A stretch of DNA of 29,889 nucleotides from JAYOFM01 sp038117225. Its GTDB lineage: Bacteria; Pseudomonadota; Alphaproteobacteria; Rhodospirillales; Casp-alpha2. The notes below the pieces were generated by a model. The model was given only the letters and a program-made list of their open reading frames with translations. It made no database searches and was not told the origin of the DNA. Of the stretch, positions 23,936 through 29,889 are shown piece after piece. The stretch is from NCBI GenBank assembly GCA_038117225.1, contig JAYOFM010000035.1, forward strand, positions 1 to 29,889, given 5' to 3'. Every line of letters starts with the position of its first letter. Position 1 is the first letter of the stretch. Made by a program: the position numbers and the translations under genes.

Positions 23936-24799
23936 ATGAGCGACCGTTTCGATCAGCAACGTGACCGCCCGCGGCCGGTAACCGGTCCTGGCCGCGTCAT
24001 CGAGGTGCGTGATCTGGTAACCCATTACGGTGATCGCGCCATTCTTCAAGGTGTATCGCTGGAGGTACTGGAAAACGAAATCATGGTCATCATGGGCGGC
24101 TCCGGGTCGGGCAAATCGACCCTGTTGCGCCACCTGATGGCGCTAGAGCACAAGACCTCCGGTACCATGGAAATCCTTGGCGAGGACATCGATACCCTAT
24201 CGCGTCTGGATTTTCAGGACCTGCGCAAAAAACTCGGCGTCGCCTTTCAGGGCGGTGCGCTGTTCAGTTCCATGACGGTTGGCGAGAACATCATGCTGCC
24301 GCTCTACGAACACACGGATCTCGACCGTTTGACCATGGAAATCATGGCCCGCATGAAACTCGAGGTGGTCAGCCTCGCCGGGTTCGAGGATCTGATGCCG
24401 TCGGAGCTATCTGGCGGCATGATCAAGCGCGCTGCGTTTGCTCGTGCCATCGTCATGGATCCGAAAATCCTGTTTTGTGACGAGCCATCTGCAGGCCTCG
24501 ATACCGTCGTTGCCTCGGCGCTTGATGATCTCATTCTCGACATGCGTGACGCCATGGGCATGAGCATCGTCGTCGTCACACACGAACTCGACAGTGCTTT
24601 TAAAATCGCTGATCGCATCACGATTCTGGATCGCGGCAAAATTCTGATGATCGGTACGCCCGACGAGGTCAGGCGTTCGCCGGTTGCGCGGGTGCAGAAC
24701 CTGCTTAATCGCGAACCCGAGGATGAAATGGTGGATCCAGACGAATATCTGGACCGCCTGACGGGCGCACCAACAACTATCGGGACGGCTCAGCTATGA
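23936..24799 (+). CDS. mlaF: MlaF-type ABC transporter ATP-binding protein
   Basis: A 287-residue ATPase that powers the Mla transporter from the cytoplasm. Walker A is GGSGSGKST at residues 54-62, signature LSGGM at 158-162, Walker B ILFCDE at 178-183, and the switch His is in VVVTHELDSAF. The LSGGMIKRAAFARA form is characteristic of MlaF/Mkl-type ATPases. Residues 1-20 are a polar extension rich in Arg and Pro. The C-terminal tail after about 255 corresponds to the region that in MlaF contacts MlaB-type STAS partners. The stop overlaps the mlaD start (ATGA at 24796-24799). Confidence 0.94.
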   Translation: MSDRFDQQRDRPRPVTGPGRVIEVRDLVTHYGDRAILQGVSLEVLENEIMVIMGGSGSGKSTLLRHLMALEHKTSGTMEILGEDIDTLSRLDFQDLRKKLGVAFQGGALFSSMTVGENIMLPLYEHTDLDRLTMEIMARMKLEVVSLAGFEDLMPSELSGGMIKRAAFARAIVMDPKILFCDEPSAGLDTVVASALDDLILDMRDAMGMSIVVVTHELDSAFKIADRITILDRGKILMIGTPDEVRRSPVARVQNLLNREPEDEMVDPDEYLDRLTGAPTTIGTAQL

Positions 24800-25813
24800 G
24801 AAGCAGTAAAATCAACTATCTGATCGTCGGTGTGTTCGTGTTGGCGAGTATCGTCGGCCTGGTGATTTCGGTGGCGTTGCTGACTGGCCGTACCGGCGCC
24901 ACCGACGGATACCATGCCTTCTATTCCAACGTGACGGGGGTCAAGTTTGGCACTCAGGTGGTTTACGAGGGCTACCCCATCGGCCAGGTTACCGAGGTCG
25001 AACCCATGGAGGCCGACGGACGCATGGTGTTTCGGGTCAATTTCGACGTCTCCAAGGGTTGGAAGATTCCCGCTGACAGCATGGCGGAAATCGCTGCGCC
25101 CGGGCTCTTGGCGGCAATTACCATCAGCATCACGGCGGGCCAAAGCAAGGCCCCCCTGAAGCCAGGTGCCCGGGTGCCGTCGGCGGAGCGCGCGGATATT
25201 TTTGCCGTCGTGTCGTCCGCGGCGGGTGAATTCTCTCGGTTGACGGAAAGCCATATCAAGCCGCTCATGAAAAACGCCAATAAGGCACTTGGCGCCGCCG
25301 CCGANNNNNNNNNNCGATGTGCAGAAGTCGGTGGAAGAAGCGAGATTGCTGATCGCTGAAGTTCGCGACACGGTGGCCGAAGGCCGGGACTTGGTCGGTG
25401 ATTTGCGCGGCCGGCTTCCCAGCGTTGTCCGGAACCTCGACGAGATGACGACCGACCTTAAGGCGTCAGCGCGCGAAGTCCGTGCCTTCGCTTCGCCGGA
25501 AAATCGCAAGAAATTGGAAAATCTCGTCGGCAGTGTGGAGTCGACCGTCAAGAATATGGACACCGCTCTGGTGACCATGAACAGCATCCTCGCCGATATC
25601 GACGATATGGTGATGAACGAGGAGAGTGACGCGCTGGTCACTGTCCGGCAGGCCCGTTACGTTGCCGAATCAGTGGCCCGTCACATCGATTCCATTAATC
25701 AGAACATGGAAGGCGCGGCGCGCAACATGTACGAATTCAGCCGCCAGATCCGCCAGAACCCGGGCTTGCTCCTCGGCGGTACGCCGGCCGCAGACGCGGC
25801 GCAGACACAATAG
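24796..25813 (+). CDS. mlaD: MlaD-type MCE protein, interrupted by an assembly gap
   Basis: An MCE-domain substrate-binding protein anchored in the inner membrane and facing the periplasm. The N-terminal part (24796-25304) has one membrane helix (residues 8-30) and an MCE domain (about 38-116). The C-terminal part (25315-25813) is a long helical, coiled-coil-prone region ending in a polar Ala/Thr tail. The two parts lie in different frames because of ten Ns at 25305-25314. They would join in frame if the true gap length were a multiple of three, so this is a sequence gap rather than evidence for a frameshift. Total length is about 336-340 residues if the gap is short. It overlaps the mlaF stop. 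Confidence 0.88.
25305..25314. other. Run of 10 Ns (assembly gap)
   Basis: Ten unresolved bases inside mlaD. The flanking parts encode one protein in frames 1 and 2, so 10 is a placeholder length, not the true gap size. Confidence 0.99.
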
Positions 25814-25856
25814 CCGAATGGGGGCGGAAACGATGGCGAGCCAGGAGTTAAGGTCG

Positions 25857-26495
25857 ATGACGAGGATGAGGATTAGGCGATGGGCGCGCGCGCTGCGTTC
25901 CGGCGGTGCCGTGGGACTGTTGGTCATAACGCTCGCGGTGCTAAGTGCGTGTGGATCGGCGCCGCCGGTGCCAGCCGACAATTACTACCGATTGCAGGCG
26001 GTTCCGGCGCGGGACGCCTTCGCCCAGCCGTTGTTCAAGGGGGTGTTGGAGGTCGACCGCTTTTCCGCTGATGGCCTCACGGCGGGTCGCCCGATCATCT
26101 ATTCGGACCGCGATGCCCCGATCCAGTTGCGTGAATATCATTATCATTTCTGGACCCAGGCGCCGGCGCTCATGTTACGCGACGAACTGGTCAACTACCT
26201 GCGCGTCTTAAAAGTCGCCGATCAGGTCGTGTCGCCGGAGGTGCGTGCCAATCCCACCTATGTCCTGACGGCTCGAATCAAGCGATTGGAACGGATCATT
26301 GGGACTCCGGCCGCGGCGGTTCTTGAGATCGAATTCGCGGTGCGTCAGGAAGCGAGCAACAGACTCGAATTCCTACAATCCTATCGCGCCGAGACGACGC
26401 CGCAAGGCAGCAGCGTGGGCAGCGTCGTCGAAGCGTTGAACGAGGCGCTTTCCATCGTCTACGCCGACTTCGTCGCCGGCCTCGAAAATCGTTAA
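25857..26495 (+). CDS. ABC-type transport auxiliary lipoprotein (PqiC-like)
   Basis: A 212-residue predicted lipoprotein. A basic N-terminal end and hydrophobic core are followed by the lipobox LSAC, giving lipidated Cys32. The body contains the YYRLQAVPARDAF start and a beta-alpha region typical of the ABC-type transport auxiliary component/PqiC family. Such lipoproteins work with MCE proteins at the outer membrane, so it is likely the outer-membrane partner of MlaD here. The ATG at 25857 is chosen because AGGAG lies nine bases upstream; ATGs at 25818, 25833 and 25866 are in the same frame. The frame is open further upstream within mlaD. It is the last gene of the Mla operon. Confidence 0.86.
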   Translation: MTRMRIRRWARALRSGGAVGLLVITLAVLSACGSAPPVPADNYYRLQAVPARDAFAQPLFKGVLEVDRFSADGLTAGRPIIYSDRDAPIQLREYHYHFWTQAPALMLRDELVNYLRVLKVADQVVSPEVRANPTYVLTARIKRLERIIGTPAAAVLEIEFAVRQEASNRLEFLQSYRAETTPQGSSVGSVVEALNEALSIVYADFVAGLENR

Positions 26496-26499
26496 GGGT

Positions 26500-27879
26500 A
26501 TGGGCGCGGGGCGCGCCGGGAAGCGCCAACGGCCCCCGGCCCGGGGACAATCCAGGGGAAATGCCGGGCGGCGGTCCAGTCGCGAGCGGCCGGCCGAGGT
26601 GATCGAACTCGCCATCGACAATATTGGTGGAGGGGGTGATGGTCTGGCGCTTGGCCCCGACGGCCGTCGCTTCTTCGTGCCGTTTACGGCACCCGGTGAC
26701 CGGGTTCGGGTGACCACCGGTCGGGCGCGTGGCGATGGCCATGTGGCGCACTTGGACGCCGTGCTGACACCTGGACGACGGCAGCAACCAAATTGCCCGC
26801 ATTTCGGTCGCTGCGGCGGCTGTGCCACCCAGCATCTCTTGCCCGATGCGGAAGCGGCCTGGAAGCATCAACTGGTGTCCGGAGCTCTGGCGCGGCGCGG
26901 CATCGACGTGGCGGTCGAGCCAACAATTTCGGTGCCGCGCGCGGCGCGCCGACGGGCGACCATGACGGGGATCCACACCGCCGCTGGCATCGTGTTCGGT
27001 TTCAATGCGCCGGACAGCCATCAGGTCGTGGATATCGAGAATTGCCCACTGTTACGCCCCGCGTTGAACAACGCGTTCTCGAATTTGCGGGATCTTGCGC
27101 GCGGCCTCCTTCAACCGAGCGAACGGTCGCGTTTTAGCGTGACCGCGCTGGGCGGGCCTGCCGACGAAATTTCCGTCGACATTGTCATCGAGCGGCAACG
27201 TCCCATCGATCTCAGCGAAAGAGAAGCCCTGGCCGCGTTCGCCGACCGGCATGATATTGCCAGAATCGGCTGGCAGGCGGGCGACGGGCATTCAGAACCC
27301 GTTTCGGCGCGCCGGGCCGTCGTGGTTCGGTTCGCCAATGTGGACGTCGCTGTATCACCGGGGTCGTTCCTGCAGCCGAGTGCCGAGGGCGAGGCGGCGA
27401 TTGTCACGGAGGTCAGGCGCGGTCTCGACGGCGCCACCCATATTGCTGATTTACACGCTGGCCTCGGTACGTTCACGCTCCCGCTAGTCGGCGAGAAGGG
27501 GCGGCACGTCCATGCGGTCGACGCGGATGGCGCCGCCATCGCCGCCCTGGCGACCGCCGCCGGGCGAGCGTCTCTCGGCGGACGTGTTTCGACCGCAGTT
27601 CGTGATCTGGATGCCCGGCCGCTGACGGTGACTGAGCTCGCCGCTTACGATGCCGTGGTCTTTGATCCGCCCCGCGCCGGTGCCCGTGCGCAGGCAGAAA
27701 ACCTTGCCGATGCACCCAATGTGCGGCGGATCGTGGGCGTGTCGTGTAATCCGTCGACCTTCGCCCGGGACGCGCGAACCTTGATTGACGGTGGTTTCCG
27801 GCTTTGCCGGGTCGTGCCGATCGATCAATTTCCGCATGCGGCGCATATCGAATTGGTGGCGGCCTTCGAGCGTAGTTAG
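26500..27879 (+). CDS. TrmA/RlmD-family SAM-dependent RNA (uracil-5-) methyltransferase
   Basis: A 459-residue methyltransferase that likely forms 5-methyluridine in rRNA or tRNA. It has an Arg/Gly-rich N-terminal tail (residues 1-31), a TRAM domain (about 33-90), an iron-sulfur motif with Cys99, Cys105, Cys108 and Cys182 (CX5CX2CX73C), and a SAM-binding fold (IADLHAGLGTFTLP). The motif VVFDPPRAGARAQ and the catalytic cysteine in VGVSCNPSTFARD follow, and the C-terminal PHAAHIELVAAFE supplies the base glutamate. The four cysteines point to the RlmD/RlmC side of the family, but the exact target is not assigned. The ATG at 26500 is four bases after the lipoprotein stop; a GTG at 26599 at the start of TRAM is an alternative. 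Confidence 0.92.
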   Translation: MGAGRAGKRQRPPARGQSRGNAGRRSSRERPAEVIELAIDNIGGGGDGLALGPDGRRFFVPFTAPGDRVRVTTGRARGDGHVAHLDAVLTPGRRQQPNCPHFGRCGGCATQHLLPDAEAAWKHQLVSGALARRGIDVAVEPTISVPRAARRRATMTGIHTAAGIVFGFNAPDSHQVVDIENCPLLRPALNNAFSNLRDLARGLLQPSERSRFSVTALGGPADEISVDIVIERQRPIDLSEREALAAFADRHDIARIGWQAGDGHSEPVSARRAVVVRFANVDVAVSPGSFLQPSAEGEAAIVTEVRRGLDGATHIADLHAGLGTFTLPLVGEKGRHVHAVDADGAAIAALATAAGRASLGGRVSTAVRDLDARPLTVTELAAYDAVVFDPPRAGARAQAENLADAPNVRRIVGVSCNPSTFARDARTLIDGGFRLCRVVPIDQFPHAAHIELVAAFERS

Positions 27880-27890
27880 CCGATAAAAAA

Positions 27891-27913
27891 CATTTCGATA
27901 ACGTAACGAAATG
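27891..27913. repeat. Inverted repeat after the methyltransferase gene
   Basis: CATTTCG (27891-27897) and CGAAATG (27907-27913) form a perfect 7-base inverted repeat with a 9-base centre. It could be a hairpin at the end of the methyltransferase transcript, but no T-run follows; or it may be an operator for the next gene. Confidence 0.5.
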
Positions 27914-27927
27914 TGATGCTTGTCACT
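27912..27927 (+). promoter_or_regulatory. CRP/FNR-family-like binding site
   Basis: TGTGA-N6-TCACT matches the CRP consensus TGTGA-N6-TCACA at nine of ten defined positions. It lies 56 bases before the FecR-domain gene and overlaps the preceding inverted repeat by two bases. It suggests control by a CRP-type regulator, which is not in this window. Confidence 0.5.
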
Positions 27928-27983
27928 GAAATTTCCTCCGCGCCAGTCCAATAATCGCCTCGAATACTAAAAAGGGGTCGACG

Positions 27984-29315
27984 ATGACGGACAGAGCAAA
28001 ACCCATCGGTAAGGTAGAGACGACGCGAGGCGATGTGGTGGTGGAACACCCAGACGGTCGCCGTCAATCGTTATCGCCCGGAGACACAATCATGCAGGGC
28101 GATATCATTGAAACCGGCGACGACGCCAGCGTTTCCATGGTGTTGGCGGATCAAAGCCAATTCTCGCTCGGCGCCGATGGCAGCATGACCATGGATGAGA
28201 TCGTCTTCGACGCCGATGCGCAAGAAGGCAACGCCCTGATCTCGGTGACCGAGGGCGTGTTCGTCTTCGTCAGCGGCATGATCGCCAAGACCGGTGTCGA
28301 TGCCATGGTCATTCAGACGCCAACCATGACCATGGGTATCCGAGGCACTAAATTGATCGGAAGAGCCGGTCCGGAAGGTGTCGACAATGCCGTCACCCTG
28401 CTTGAGGAAGCGGCCGGTCACGTCGGCGAAATTACCGTATACAACAACGTCGCCGTGCAGGTTCTCAATCGGGCCAACGAGACGCTGCGCGTCGCCAGCA
28501 TCGACTCGGATTTGCACCAACCCATGATTATCACCGGCCATGTCATCGACGACATGTACGGAGCGCCCGCCCTGTTGGCACCTGATGTACTAACGGAAGG
28601 TCATTGGCCCGCGTACCGTAGCGACAAGAACGAAGATGCCGTGGACAGCGAGACCGAAACGGACGCCGGCGACGCGGAAAGGGTGCCAACGGAGCAATCA
28701 GGTGTCCTGATCGACGAACCAAGCAACACGTTCCACCTGGAATACGGTCAGGGGTTCGTCGCCAACTTTAGGTTCGTCGATAGCGAGTTTTTCGCTGACG
28801 ATGAGCGGGACGTATCGTTGGCAAGGCGCGGGGTGGACGACGCGAGTGCCCCGCGCGCTCCCGATGAGGCGGAAACTAAGGTTACGAGCCCGCTGCCCGG
28901 TCGCGTGAATGTGGATTTGCAGCCGAATGACCTACTAGCCATGACGATGGCGGTTGAACCGGTCGCGTTACCTGACGCCGACGATTTATTGCCCACCGTT
29001 AATCCGTTCGCATCGCCGAACGGGCCGACGTTCGTTCAACTTGACCTCATCGCCGATGCCTGGCGCCTATATAAGCCCGACCTCGACCCCGCATTGGCGC
29101 CGGAGCAATGGCTCCTCGAAATGATCGAGGTGGGTGCGCTCGATTTTGGTGAGTACAACCCGGTTGGTGAAGAGGATGCGCGAGTATTGTTCACGGCGGC
29201 GCAGGTCACGGGTCTGGAAGATGAAAACTCCATCATGCCGGACGCGGACCCGGGCTACACGACGATCGGTCCCGAGGATGATGTCTCGGCCCCGAACCTC
29301 GACGTCGCCGCTTAG
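27984..29315 (+). CDS. FecR-domain protein without signal peptide
   Basis: A 443-residue acidic protein. The FecR-like domain spans about residues 20-150: GDTIMQGDIIETGDDASV, the QFSLGADGSMTMDE segment, VTEGVFVFVSGMIAK and the TPTMTMGIRGTKLIGR strand are all characteristic. There is no signal peptide or membrane helix, unlike classical FecR anti-sigma proteins. The same type of domain occurs at the N-terminal end of large type I-secreted adhesins in related bacteria, but no RTX or cadherin repeats follow. The remaining 290 residues are Asp/Glu/Pro-rich and not recognised. AAGGGG lies six bases before the ATG. A role in surface or polysaccharide functions is only a guess. Confidence 0.78.
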   Translation: MTDRAKPIGKVETTRGDVVVEHPDGRRQSLSPGDTIMQGDIIETGDDASVSMVLADQSQFSLGADGSMTMDEIVFDADAQEGNALISVTEGVFVFVSGMIAKTGVDAMVIQTPTMTMGIRGTKLIGRAGPEGVDNAVTLLEEAAGHVGEITVYNNVAVQVLNRANETLRVASIDSDLHQPMIITGHVIDDMYGAPALLAPDVLTEGHWPAYRSDKNEDAVDSETETDAGDAERVPTEQSGVLIDEPSNTFHLEYGQGFVANFRFVDSEFFADDERDVSLARRGVDDASAPRAPDEAETKVTSPLPGRVNVDLQPNDLLAMTMAVEPVALPDADDLLPTVNPFASPNGPTFVQLDLIADAWRLYKPDLDPALAPEQWLLEMIEVGALDFGEYNPVGEEDARVLFTAAQVTGLEDENSIMPDADPGYTTIGPEDDVSAPNLDVAA

Positions 29316-29378
29316 ACGCCGGTTGCGGGTCTCGCCCCGAGGCGATACAAGGGCGCCACTCAATCTCGGGGGATAACC

Positions 29379-29889
29379 ATGGCACCCGCGTTAAACCGAT
29401 ACTTTGACGATCCAGAATTGACCGATGCCGAACGTCAACGTGCGCAAGGGCATCGCGGCGGCGTGTTGTGGCTGACCGGGCTCTCGGGAGCCGGCAAGAC
29501 GACATTAGCGATCGGGCTTGAACGTCGATTGTTCGAGCAGGGTATGCGGGTCATCGTGCTAGACGGCGATAATGTCCGCCATGGTCTCAATGCTGATCTC
29601 GGTTTCTCACCCGAAGATCGCGCCGAGAACATTCGCCGAATTGGTGAAGTCGCGGCGCTTTATGCCGATGCCGGCCTGATTGTCATCACCGCCTTTATCT
29701 CCCCCTATCTTGAAGATCGCGACCAGGCCCGCGCCGCGGCTGGCGACGGTTTCCATGAGGTTTACCTGTCGACCTCCCTTGCCGATTGCGAGGGGCGTGA
29801 TGCGAAAGGCCTCTACACCAAGGCTCGGCGCGGCGAAATTCCCGAATTTACCGGTATCTCGGCACCCTACGAGGCGCCGCCGGCGGCGG
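29379..29889 (+). CDS. cysC: Adenylylsulfate kinase, truncated at the window end
   Basis: The first 170 residues of APS kinase, which phosphorylates adenylylsulfate to PAPS in sulfate assimilation. The P-loop GLSGAGKTT is at about residues 34-42. The APS-binding segment VLDGDNVRHGLNADLGF follows at about 59-75, then FISPY at about 104-108. The conserved DAKGLYTKARRGEI and FTGISAPYEAP segments lie near the end. The reading frame runs off the right edge, with about 25-30 residues missing from the family length of about 200. The ATG at 29379 follows GGGGGATAACC, a usable ribosome site. No cysD/cysN fusion is seen in the visible part. Confidence 0.94.
   Translation, partial: MAPALNRYFDDPELTDAERQRAQGHRGGVLWLTGLSGAGKTTLAIGLERRLFEQGMRVIVLDGDNVRHGLNADLGFSPEDRAENIRRIGEVAALYADAGLIVITAFISPYLEDRDQARAAAGDGFHEVYLSTSLADCEGRDAKGLYTKARRGEIPEFTGISAPYEAPPAA

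Noticed and set aside
29316..29378. Possible hairpin terminator between the FecR-domain gene and cysC
   Set aside because: CGCC/GGCG gives only a four-base stem and no T-run follows.

Overview
The window looks like part of an aerobic, free-living alphaproteobacterium, probably in or near the Rhodospirillales. The basis is the high GC content, the aa3-type cytochrome c oxidase cluster with Cox11, class I PHA synthase, a threonine synthase / M16 protease / M32 peptidase neighbourhood, and an Mla-type ABC operon with a PqiC-like lipoprotein. A run of 10 Ns at 25305-25314 shows this is draft or scaffolded sequence. No rRNA, tRNA, CRISPR array, insertion sequence or phage gene was seen. No stretch longer than about 300 bases lacks a gene.

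Layout. 1-1166 (+): a short leader, then yqgE and an 89-residue unknown gene, translationally coupled. 1176-5701 (-): M32 carboxypeptidase, threonine synthase, M16 processing-peptidase-like protease and a DUF3553 protein, read in that order. 5801-8637 (+): a zinc-uptake operon led by a Zur-like palindrome placed inside its promoter, encoding a 59-residue tail-anchored protein, ATPase, permease and zinc-binding lipoprotein-free periplasmic protein. 8699-9337 (+): a short cation diffusion facilitator. 9339-12331 (-): a cytochrome oxidase accessory operon (28-residue membrane peptide, DUF420/CtaM-like protein, divergent heme-copper oxidase subunit I homologue, heme O synthase). It diverges from 12596-17059 (+): coxB, coxA, ctaG, coxC and a DUF983 protein. 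17062-18926 (-): an SLC13-type permease followed by MerF and a GDCCVxC protein. 19068-20867 (+): phaC.

20930-26495 (+): a GAF-PP2C-HATPase partner-switch protein, a SpoIIAA-like STAS protein, then MlaE, MlaF, MlaD (interrupted by the N run) and an outer-membrane-type lipoprotein. 26500-27879 (+): a TrmA/RlmD-family RNA methyltransferase. 27984-29315 (+): a FecR-domain protein without a signal peptide, preceded by a CRP-like box. 29379 to the right edge (+): cysC, truncated by the window end.

Most of the window is conserved housekeeping and respiratory content. The most interesting parts are the fusion of a SpoIIAA/RsbU/RsbW-type switch to a phospholipid-transport operon, the catalytically doubtful oxidase subunit I homologue in the cox accessory operon, and the zinc regulon with its unknown leading small protein. 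Functions are assigned by motif recognition only; no database search was possible.
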